Shown in pieces: positions 1 through 6,569 of a stretch of DNA of 9,144 nt. Position 1 is the first letter of the stretch. Each line of letters opens with the position of its first letter. Both the position numbers and the translations under genes were made by a program. The stretch covers positions 1 to 9,144 of the forward strand of contig CAIUDS010000782.1 of NCBI GenBank assembly GCA_903897985.1, written 5' to 3'. The notes below the pieces were generated by a model. It had not been told where the DNA came from, made no database searches, and saw nothing but the letters and a program-made list of their open reading frames with translations. Origin of the DNA: an uncultured delta proteobacterium (GTDB lineage Bacteria > RBG-13-61-14 > DRUE01).

Positions 1-888
1 CCATTCGAGCTGGCTCATGAACCCGCCGCCCACCGCATCGAGGTCCTTCATCAAGTCCCGCGCGATCAGATACATGGCCAGGCTCGAGTTGAAGCGGACG
101 CTGTCCGCCGCGCTCCTCAATTCCAGCCGCTGGCCCAGATGCCGGTCAATCCATGCGCGCAGAGCTTTTAGCTCCCCCTTTGAATATGCGCCTTTGGCAA
201 GCATATCGGCGAGCAGCTTCATGTCCAGCCGCGTGATCTCGATCCCGAACCGGTTCCTCGTTTCAATTATATGCGCGAGCGCCGTCTCCATCCCCATCGA
301 GTCGTGTCCGAAAATAACCACCCGCCTTCCCTTTAGTCCGGCATAAGTCAGCGCGGCGTAACACCAGTCCAATAGTGTCTCCGAAGTCCTAACACTCATC
401 AGGGGGGCTGCGCCCCCGTCCGGCCAGTTGCCAACATTGATATGGCAGAGCCTGCCCATCTGCGCGAGCGCGCCCGAGGCCGCGTGCGTGAACACCACGC
501 CCGGCTTGGCCGCGGAATTGCCGCAGGTCAAATTGACCGGGGTGTCTTTCGGGAAATGACTGAGCAGCGAGATCAGGCCGAGTTGCGGGAAGGCCCAGGT
601 GTCCGGGCCGCAGACCAGGATCGAAACCCCTTCGGCCTTGAACGCCCGCGCCACCTGGTCGGCCTGTTTCTCGCCGTCCACCAAAAGGTCGCTCCAGACC
701 ACCCGCGGCTTTTTCCCGTCCGGCAGTTTGAGTCCGCCGGCAATGGTGTCCGCGATCATCCTTACAATATTTTTCGCCCGCTCCCTCGACCCCCGGTCAA
801 TCCTCGGATCGCAGGTCGCAAAGACCCCAAGGGTCACCTGGGTTTGGTTCGTGGCCCGACTCCAGCCGATTTTTTCCGCCTTTGCCAT
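1..888 (-). CDS. fucI: L-fucose isomerase-like protein, N-terminal half (runs off left edge)
   Basis: I translated the minus strand from ATG at 888-886 and found 296 codons open to base 1, so the C-terminal half is outside the window. An AGGAGG ribosome site (895-900) lies 6 nt upstream and fixes the start. The protein parallels E. coli FucI (591 aa) along its N-terminal domains. LGVFATCDPRIDRG (20-33) aligns with the IGIRPVIDGRR segment, PRVVWSDLLVDGEKQAD (61-77) with the CVISDTCIAG segment, VVIFGHDSMGMETALAH (190-206) with YLSLGGVSMGIAGSIVD, and the AWIDRHLG to GGGF region (245-290) with the helical stretch before the active-site domain. Family enzymes are Mn-dependent hexamers in the cytoplasm that interconvert L-fucose and L-fuculose (some also D-arabinose). 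The metal-binding Glu/Asp/His lie in the missing half, so activity and exact substrate cannot be judged. A diverged ketol-isomerase of the same family is the main alternative. Confidence 0.78.
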   Translation of the reverse strand, partial: MAKAEKIGWSRATNQTQVTLGVFATCDPRIDRGSRERAKNIVRMIADTIAGGLKLPDGKKPRVVWSDLLVDGEKQADQVARAFKAEGVSILVCGPDTWAFPQLGLISLLSHFPKDTPVNLTCGNSAAKPGVVFTHAASGALAQMGRLCHINVGNWPDGGAAPLMSVRTSETLLDWCYAALTYAGLKGRRVVIFGHDSMGMETALAHIIETRNRFGIEITRLDMKLLADMLAKGAYSKGELKALRAWIDRHLGQRLELRSAADSVRFNSSLAMYLIARDLMKDLDAVGGGFMSQLEW

Positions 889-1112
889 AAACGACCTCCT
901 TTTGCTTCCCCCCATAATTACCATATTCCTGACTAAAGTTCCAAAACCGGCCTTGAGGAGAAACAAGGACGGAATGTTTTTCTTTCTTTTGACATTTTAA
1001 TTTATTTGTTTTACCGTGGCGAACAAAGCTGATGAATTTTGGCTGACCGAGGAGTGAGGATTGTAAGTCAACTTTTCTCTAAACAGGGCAAAGCCCGGGA
1101 AGGTGAAGGCTC
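889..1112. promoter_or_regulatory. Divergent intergenic region with weak promoter candidates
   Basis: This AT-richer gap separates the divergent fucose isomerase and protease genes, so promoters for both should lie here. On the plus strand a perfect TTGACA (989-994) is followed, after 17 bp, by only a weak -10 (TACCGT, 1012-1017). On the minus strand no convincing -35/-10 pair stands out near the AGGAGG at 895-900. A small GGGC-AAA-GCCC hairpin (1086-1096) sits just before the protease ribosome site GGAAGGTGA (1098-1106). No operator or riboswitch was recognised. Confidence 0.3.
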
Positions 1113-3197
1113 ATGAGCAAAAGCCCAAAATGGATCGCGTTGGCGATCGGTCTGGGGCTAATTTTACCCATCCTCTTGCTGAGATGCCTGGGGGGGCAAG
1201 AGGATTCCAAAGCGAGGACGGCGCGGGATAATTCCAGTTCCCAGATGGAAAGTTCCAGTTCCGGCGAAGAAAGGTCTTCCGCCCAATGTGGCGGAGAGGA
1301 TTTAACTCCCGCCCGGGAATTATTTGGTTTAAAAAGCGTAATCATTCTTCTGGGATCCCCGGATCTGGAATCCTATAAAAAGATTGAAAAGGCGGTGAGG
1401 GAGAACGGAGGCCGCATCACGACCCAGGTTCCTCCCGAGGTTATCTTTGCCTTGATTCCGGGTGAGAAGGAATCGGTTCTGAAGGGCTTAAGGGAAATTG
1501 AAGTGATCAGTTCCGCCGCGGTTGATCTCAGCACGCTGCCGGGATTGCATGAGCGGAAGCGGAAGTTTTTGGAAAAATGGAATCAGCAGCTAAGCCATCG
1601 TCCGGCGCCGAGTTTGGTTCCCAGACCGGAGCCGCCTCCGGATGATGCCTTGGAGAGACGACCCCCGGTTGTCCCGGAGCAGATCGAGCCGCATCCTCCA
1701 AAATCGCTCCCCAAAGGTCTGAGTCCGGAGGGCTCGCAAAGGTCATATCTGCAAGCCCCGGAGCTTGCGTTTGCGCCTACGGTGGCGATGTCGGGGACGG
1801 TTGCGCTCGCGATTTTTTTCCCGGAAAGCAATGGCGGGATAGACGCCAATCAGGAAAACTGGACCGCGGACCAGGTATCCAAGGTGGTGGCGGAAATAAG
1901 CGCGGGAGTTAACTGGTGGGCGGCGCTGGCGCCGGCCGGCTCGAATTTAAATTTCGTGATCAGCTACTATGATCCCTTAACTGAGGCTTGTCTGCAGACT
2001 TCCTATGAACCGATCACCCGGTCTTCCACGGCTGAGGGGCTCTGGATTGATCAGATCATGACCTGCCTGGGCTATGCCAGCGGAGCTTATTCCGCCAAGG
2101 TGGATAGTTTCAACACCTGGCTCAAGGGTCAGCAGAGCGCCGCGGAGGCCTATTCCGTTTTTGTGGTGGATGATGAGCTTGATGCGGACCATATGTTCAC
2201 GAATGGCAGGTTTGCCTTTGCTTATCTTGGAGGACCCTTTGAGGTGATGACTTATAACAATGATGGCTACGGGAGCAACAATATGGACGCGGTTCATGCC
2301 CATGAAACCGGGCATATTTTTCACGCCCTTGATGAATATTACCAGCCGGGCTATGCGGTCTGCAGTTGCACGGGCAGTTACAACGGCTGTGTGAACCAGA
2401 ATTGCGCCAATAATTGCCCCTTCAACCTTGATTGTATTATGCGCGGCCAGGTGGCGCCTTACACCAATAATAGCCTGTGCGATTGCACCAAAGGTCAGAT
2501 TGGATGGGGTTGCGGAAGTTGCAACGCCGGCGGGGGCGGCGGGCTCAATTGCAGTTCCAAGACCGTTCTAACCCCGGGGCAAGCGTATGCCGGCAAAACC
2601 AGCGGCGGCTATTCCGATGTCAGTTCATACAATTGCGCGGCTGGCTGGAATGAAAGCGGTCCGGAGAAAGTTTTTTCGATCACCACCGGCGCCGTCGGAA
2701 ATATCACCGCGCAATTAAACAATCTCGGCGCGGACCTGGATGTGTTCATTTTGAGCGCCTGCGATGAGGATTCCTGCCTGGCCTATGGCAACACCGGCGC
2801 CACTTATCTGAATGCGCCCGCGGGCGCTTATGAGATCGTGGTTGACGGCTCCAACGGCGCCAGCGGAAACTTCACCCTGACGGTCACCTTCTTGACTTCC
2901 AACGCCTGCGCCTATACCGTGCTGGCGCCCAAGGGTGGGGAGAATTGGCGGGTGGGCTCCAAGCAACGTATCAAGTGGAATTTCGCCCAGGATTGCAGCC
3001 AGTATGTCAGGATCCAATACTCGACGCGCGGACCGAACGGTCCCTGGAAGACCCTCAAAAAGAAAAAGGCCAACAATGGCATCATGGCCTGGACCGTTCC
3101 GGATAAGACCTCCCGAAAAGCAAGGGTGAAAATTACGGATTATTATAACGCCGGGCTCTTCGACCTGAGTGACGGCAATTTCAAGATTTCCCCGTAA
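1113..3197 (+). CDS. Exported metzincin-like zinc metalloprotease with Cys-rich insert, PPC-like and C-terminal beta domains
   Basis: This is a 694-aa secreted or membrane-anchored protein whose start has a good ribosome site (GGAAGGTGA, spacer 6). Residues 6-26 form a hydrophobic signal/anchor; the C25 that follows has Arg at -1, so a lipobox is unlikely. A Ser-rich stretch (40-56) leads to an alpha/beta segment (about 72-145) that resembles a protease propeptide, then a Pro-rich linker (163-205). The catalytic region (about 215-470) holds HETGHIFHALDEYY at 397-410: zinc ligands H397 and H401, general base E398, and D407 in the third-ligand position (HExxHxxxxxD). CIMRG with M443 is a plausible Met-turn. 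Eleven cysteines fall between 417 and 480. A PPC-like domain (about 495-595) and a 'GGENW.. I.W .. VRI.YS' domain (603-692) follow; such domains are usual in exported bacterial proteases. The HExxH..DEY pattern recalls the M64 family, but family assignment is uncertain. It is separated from its neighbours and probably monocistronic. Substrate unknown. Confidence 0.85.
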   Translation: MSKSPKWIALAIGLGLILPILLLRCLGGQEDSKARTARDNSSSQMESSSSGEERSSAQCGGEDLTPARELFGLKSVIILLGSPDLESYKKIEKAVRENGGRITTQVPPEVIFALIPGEKESVLKGLREIEVISSAAVDLSTLPGLHERKRKFLEKWNQQLSHRPAPSLVPRPEPPPDDALERRPPVVPEQIEPHPPKSLPKGLSPEGSQRSYLQAPELAFAPTVAMSGTVALAIFFPESNGGIDANQENWTADQVSKVVAEISAGVNWWAALAPAGSNLNFVISYYDPLTEACLQTSYEPITRSSTAEGLWIDQIMTCLGYASGAYSAKVDSFNTWLKGQQSAAEAYSVFVVDDELDADHMFTNGRFAFAYLGGPFEVMTYNNDGYGSNNMDAVHAHETGHIFHALDEYYQPGYAVCSCTGSYNGCVNQNCANNCPFNLDCIMRGQVAPYTNNSLCDCTKGQIGWGCGSCNAGGGGGLNCSSKTVLTPGQAYAGKTSGGYSDVSSYNCAAGWNESGPEKVFSITTGAVGNITAQLNNLGADLDVFILSACDEDSCLAYGNTGATYLNAPAGAYEIVVDGSNGASGNFTLTVTFLTSNACAYTVLAPKGGENWRVGSKQRIKWNFAQDCSQYVRIQYSTRGPNGPWKTLKKKKANNGIMAWTVPDKTSRKARVKITDYYNAGLFDLSDGNFKISP

Positions 3198-3368
3198 ACA
3201 TCCTGCCGCCTCTGTTCGCTTTGAGAAAAACCGAAGCGGATGCCGAAGCGACCAGCGGAGGGCGTTGGAATTTTTGCGTTAACTTATTGGCTTACCACCT
3301 TTCTGCCTGGCCGTCTTTCGCGCTTGAGGGTTGAACTGCGGGATATGGAAAATCCGGGCGGTTTTTTC

Positions 3369-3397
3369 TTGACAAATTGGGGGGCAGAGATAAGAAT
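3369..3397 (+). promoter_or_regulatory. Sigma-70-type promoter for the hydratase/Fe-S oxidoreductase operon
   Basis: A perfect -35 TTGACA (3369-3374) is followed after 17 bp by AAGAAT (3392-3397), which matches TATAAT at 4 of 6 positions. The start site would fall near 3404, leaving about 40 nt of leader before the ATG and including the AAGGAGG at 3429-3435. The rest of the gap (3198-3368) shows no gene and no convincing terminator for the upstream protease. Confidence 0.5.
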
Positions 3398-3444
3398 GGG
3401 TAGAAACGATCGGGATCAAATAATTTTTAAGGAGGGCATTGAAG

Positions 3445-4296
3445 ATGGGAATGAATAAAGCTGTGATCGGGAAGGTGCATCCGCCGATGGAGTTCGAGGT
3501 GAACCCCAAGGATTTCACTTACTATGCGGTCTCCACCAATGACTACAACAATCCCTATTACTGGGAAGAGAGCAGGGCGGGCGGGATCATTGCGCCGCCC
3601 ATGTTCGCGGTGGTCTATGGCGGGATTTGCATCCCCGCGGTGATCCTGGACAAGGAACTGGGGATGAATGTGTTCGTGATGGTTCACGGCGAGCAGGACA
3701 TCAAATTTCACAAGCCGGTGAAATACGGGATGAAGCTGACCAGCCAGGCCAAGGTGGTGAACATCCTGGACAAGGGCTCGGGCGAACTGTGCCAGTTCAC
3801 GATCGCCACGAAGGACCAGACCGGCGAGTTGGTGGCCGAGGCGCTGGTGGGCTTCTTTGTGCGCGGAGGCGGCAGCGGCAAGAAGGACGACAAAAAGGAA
3901 CCGGAGCCGGCGCCGGGGAAGACCATTTTCGAGGTCAAGAAAAAAGTGATGAGCCACCAATCGTATATTTATGCCTGGGCCTCGGGCGACCATAACTTCA
4001 TCCATGTCAACCCGGAAAACGCGGTCAAGATCGCGCGCCTGCCCGGGATCATCCTGCAGGGACTCTGCTCCATGGCCATGTGCCAGAACGCGATCATTGA
4101 CAGCCTGGCCGCGGACCGCAACCCCGCGCTGCTCAAGCGGCTGGCCGTGCGCTTCTCCAAGCCGGTGCTGCCCAATGACGAGCTGACCATTTACGGCTGG
4201 GAAACCGCGGCCGGGTCCCCGCGCAAAATCGCGTTCGAGGCGAAGAAGCAGGACGGCACCTTTGTGATCAAGAACGGGATCGCGGAAATCGCATAA
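3445..4296 (+). CDS. MaoC-like double-hotdog enoyl-CoA hydratase/dehydratase
   Basis: This 283-aa cytoplasmic protein carries two hotdog folds in tandem, the usual arrangement of hydratase-2-type enzymes. The N-terminal half (about 14-140) has the non-catalytic MaoC pattern: YYAVSTNDYNNPYY, then GGIIAPPMF (46-54), then QDIKFHKPVKYG (84-95). A charged Lys/Glu/Pro linker (144-158) joins it to the C-terminal half, which carries the hydratase signature ASGDHNFIHVNPENA (179-193), with D182 and H187 as the catalytic pair. The family's usual Asn-Pro after the Asp-x is Asn-Phe here. The expected reaction is reversible hydration of a trans-2-enoyl-CoA to a 3-hydroxyacyl-CoA (R-specific in the family); chain length and true substrate are unknown. 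I chose ATG 3445 because AAGGAGG ends 9 nt upstream; TTG 3439 and ATG 3451 fit the spacing less well. It lies 119 bp upstream of the Fe-S oxidoreductase gene and is probably co-transcribed with it, suggesting acyl-CoA oxidation. Confidence 0.85.
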   Translation: MGMNKAVIGKVHPPMEFEVNPKDFTYYAVSTNDYNNPYYWEESRAGGIIAPPMFAVVYGGICIPAVILDKELGMNVFVMVHGEQDIKFHKPVKYGMKLTSQAKVVNILDKGSGELCQFTIATKDQTGELVAEALVGFFVRGGGSGKKDDKKEPEPAPGKTIFEVKKKVMSHQSYIYAWASGDHNFIHVNPENAVKIARLPGIILQGLCSMAMCQNAIIDSLAADRNPALLKRLAVRFSKPVLPNDELTIYGWETAAGSPRKIAFEAKKQDGTFVIKNGIAEIA

Positions 4297-4301
4297 ATTG
4301 C

Positions 4302-4387
4302 GGTGAACGGTGAACGGTGAACGGTGAACGGTAAACGGTAAAACCGTTAACCGTGCGCCCCATATCGTGGACCGTTAACCGTTTATC
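4302..4387. repeat. 7-bp tandem repeat (GGTGAAC) with inverted degenerate copies
   Basis: Directly after the hydratase stop codon come four perfect GGTGAAC units (4302-4329), then GGTAAAC and GGTAAAA (4330-4343). Inverted copies follow: GTTAACC at 4346-4352, GTTAACC at 4374-4380 and GTTTATC at 4381-4387. ACGGTAAACGGT (4328-4339) pairs with ACCGTTAACCGT (4343-4354) in 11 of 12 positions, so the transcript can fold a 3-nt-loop hairpin between the two operon genes. There is no U-tract, so it is not an obvious terminator. It could affect mRNA stability or simply be a spreading minisatellite. Confidence 0.9.
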
Positions 4388-4415
4388 GTGTGCCAAAGAT
4401 TAAGGGAGGTTTCTA

Positions 4416-6455
4416 ATGCCAGGGAGTGGGATCGGATTCGCGGTATTGGAAGTGCTGGTTTTCGCTTTGGCCTCGGCCATGTTCGCCTACAGCTTTTGGG
4501 TCAAGATTATGCTGATGCGCCAGGGCGCGCCCGAGGTGGTCAAGCGCTGGGACCAGATCCCCAAGCGGTTCAAGTTCCTCTTTGACGAGGTCGGGCTCCA
4601 CCTCAAACATTTCCGGGACCTCTACGCCGGACCCATGCACTTCTTCATCTTCTACGGGTTCACCTTCCTGTTCATCTCCATCTGCTGCTTTTTCTGGGAA
4701 GGCCTCGGGATCACCCAAAAAATGTGGGAAACCATCCCCGTGCTTTCTTACTTCGCCCCCTTTGTCCGGGGCGAGACCTCCTTCCCGTTCACCGAAGGCT
4801 GGGCCTGGTATCACATCCTGATGAACATCTGGTTCGTGGCCGTGCTGGGCGCCATGGCCATGGCTTTTTACCGGAGGCTGATTATCCGGCCGGAGCGGAT
4901 GGAACTGACCAAAGAGGCGTTGCTCATCCTCGCCCTGATCACCGGCGTGATCGTGACCGATGTCATGCTCGAGAGCACTAAGATCGCCGGCGGCAAGGTC
5001 CTGCCCGGCGCCTTTTTCAGCCAACTCGTGGCTTATGTTTGGCAGGCCGTGGGCGTGAACACCGAACACTCCGGCAAGATCGCCTACGCGGTGAGCTGGT
5101 GGCTGCACGCGGCCATCCTGCTCGGGTTCTTGAACTACCTGCCCATTTCCAAGCACATGCATATCCTGCTTTCGATCCCGAATATTTTCATGCAGAGCCT
5201 CGAGCCCAAGGGCTCGATCCCTCCGATCCCGGGCTTGGAAGAGCGCGAGGCCTGGGGCGCGCATACCATCGGCGAGTTGAGCTGGAAGGCGGCGATGGAC
5301 GGGCTGACCTGCCAGGAATGCGGGCGCTGCCAGGAGCAATGTCCTGCGTATAACACCAAGAAGCCGCTTAGCCCGAAGAAGATCCACCTGGACATCAAGC
5401 ATCTGCTGGTGGAAGAGGGTTTTGTGGAGGCGGGCAAGGAGCGCAAACCAATCATCAGCGAGGAATGGACGAAGCCGGAGGAAATCTGGAGTTGCACCAC
5501 CTGCCGGGCCTGCATGACCGAGTGCCCGGTCGGGAACGAGCACATCCCCAAGATCGCGGAATACCGGCGCTACCTGACTTTGATGGAAGGCAATATCCCG
5601 CCCGAGGCCCAGCTTACCCTGCAGAACCTGGAGAAAAACTCGAACCCCTGGGGCGTGGGCTTTGACCAGCGCGGGGCCTGGGCCGAGGGTTTGAATATTC
5701 CGACCTATGCCGAGGGCGGCCAGGCCGAGTATCTTTGGTATGTGGGATGCGCCGGCGCGTTTGACGAACGCTACAAAAAGGTCAGCAAGAACCTGGCCGC
5801 GATCCTGCAAAAGGCCGGCGTGAGCTTCGCCATCCTGGGCGTGGAGGAAGGCTGTTGCGGGGACTCGGTCCGGAGGCTGGGCAACGAATACCTGTTCAAG
5901 GTGATGGCCGAGGCGAACATCGAGACTTTCAAGCGCTACGGGATCAAAAAGGTGATCACGGCCTGTCCACACGGGTTCAATACCCTGAAGAACGAATACC
6001 CGCAGTTCGGTTTCAAGTTTGACGAGGTCTGGCACCATTCCGACTTCATCCTCAAACTGATCAAGGACGGGAAATTGAAGTTGAACAAACCGGCCGATAG
6101 CAAGGTCATCACCTATCACGATTCCTGCTACCTCGGACGGCATAATGACATTTACTCCGCGCCGCGCGAAATCCTCTCCGCGGTGCCCGGGACCGAGCTC
6201 AAGGAAATGGCGCGGAACCATACCCGGTCGTTCTGCTGCGGGGCCGGCGGGGGCATGATGTGGATGGAGGAACACGGAGATCGGATGTGTAACAACCGGG
6301 CCAAGGAAGCGATCGGGACCGGCGCCAGCGTGATCGCGGTGGCCTGCCCGTTCTGCATGACCATGATTGAGGACGGCGTAAAGAACGAGGGCAAGGAAGA
6401 GGCGGTCAAGACTTTGGATTTGACCGAGATCGTGGCCCGGTCGCTCGGCGAATAA
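4416..6455 (+). CDS. Membrane-bound HdrD-like Fe-S oxidoreductase, probable ETF:(methyl)menaquinone oxidoreductase
   Basis: This 679-aa protein fuses a NarI-like membrane domain to a soluble HdrD-like domain. Five TM segments lie near 7-34, 72-95, 130-152, 166-184 and 222-243, with candidate haem b ligands H75, H133, H231, H247 and H249. Two [4Fe-4S] ferredoxin motifs follow: C299-C302-C305-C309 and C360-C363-C366-C370. Then come two CCG domains. The first has C445, C480-C481 and C517, but the closing CxxC reads CPHG, so its last Cys is Gly520. The second is complete: C571, C607-C608 and C644-x-x-C647. Proteins of this layout pass electrons from reduced electron-transfer flavoprotein, formed by acyl-CoA dehydrogenases, to membrane quinone. 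That matches the hydratase upstream, although no etfAB or dehydrogenase gene is in the window. The ribosome site GGGAGG (4404-4409, spacer 6) sets the start. The gene ends 19 bp before a strong terminator. Other HdrD-like quinone or disulfide reductases are the alternative. Confidence 0.85.
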   Translation: MPGSGIGFAVLEVLVFALASAMFAYSFWVKIMLMRQGAPEVVKRWDQIPKRFKFLFDEVGLHLKHFRDLYAGPMHFFIFYGFTFLFISICCFFWEGLGITQKMWETIPVLSYFAPFVRGETSFPFTEGWAWYHILMNIWFVAVLGAMAMAFYRRLIIRPERMELTKEALLILALITGVIVTDVMLESTKIAGGKVLPGAFFSQLVAYVWQAVGVNTEHSGKIAYAVSWWLHAAILLGFLNYLPISKHMHILLSIPNIFMQSLEPKGSIPPIPGLEEREAWGAHTIGELSWKAAMDGLTCQECGRCQEQCPAYNTKKPLSPKKIHLDIKHLLVEEGFVEAGKERKPIISEEWTKPEEIWSCTTCRACMTECPVGNEHIPKIAEYRRYLTLMEGNIPPEAQLTLQNLEKNSNPWGVGFDQRGAWAEGLNIPTYAEGGQAEYLWYVGCAGAFDERYKKVSKNLAAILQKAGVSFAILGVEEGCCGDSVRRLGNEYLFKVMAEANIETFKRYGIKKVITACPHGFNTLKNEYPQFGFKFDEVWHHSDFILKLIKDGKLKLNKPADSKVITYHDSCYLGRHNDIYSAPREILSAVPGTELKEMARNHTRSFCCGAGGGMMWMEEHGDRMCNNRAKEAIGTGASVIAVACPFCMTMIEDGVKNEGKEEAVKTLDLTEIVARSLGE

Positions 6456-6474
6456 ACCGTAACTATTGTAATCC

Positions 6475-6507
6475 AAAGCGGGAAGGTGAAAGCCTTCCCG
6501 CTTTTTT
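6475..6507 (+). terminator. Rho-independent terminator of the hydratase/Fe-S oxidoreductase operon
   Basis: A perfect 12-bp stem pairs AAAGCGGGAAGG (6475-6486) with CCTTCCCGCTTT (6493-6504) around the loop TGAAAG, and a run of six T (6502-6507) follows. It sits 19 bp after the stop codon, so it closes the operon and isolates the next gene. Confidence 0.95.
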
Positions 6508-6557
6508 GTGGTGCGGCCTTCCAGGCTGCAAGCGCTTTTTTTCGTCCGGCCTTGGGC

Positions 6558-6563
6558 TATAAT
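6558..6563 (+). promoter_or_regulatory. Perfect -10 box placed for a leaderless transcript
   Basis: TATAAT lies only 6 nt before the ATG at 6570, which puts the expected transcription start at or within a base or two of the start codon. The -35 region (about 6534-6540) is T-rich and only weakly consensus. No Shine-Dalgarno sequence precedes the ATG, which agrees with a leaderless mRNA. Confidence 0.45.
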
Positions 6564-6569
6564 TGACCA

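Noticed and set aside
17..1000. Plus-strand ORFs at the left end
   Set aside because: They are shadows of the minus-strand fucose isomerase gene, which has an excellent ribosome site and clear family similarity.
1179..1187. C25 after the hydrophobic segment of the protease as a lipoprotein Cys
   Set aside because: Arg at -1 and Leu at -2 and -3 do not form a lipobox.
3205..3245. Possible terminator after the protease gene (CGCTT/AAGCG pairing)
   Set aside because: There is only a 5-bp stem with a long loop and no following U-tract.
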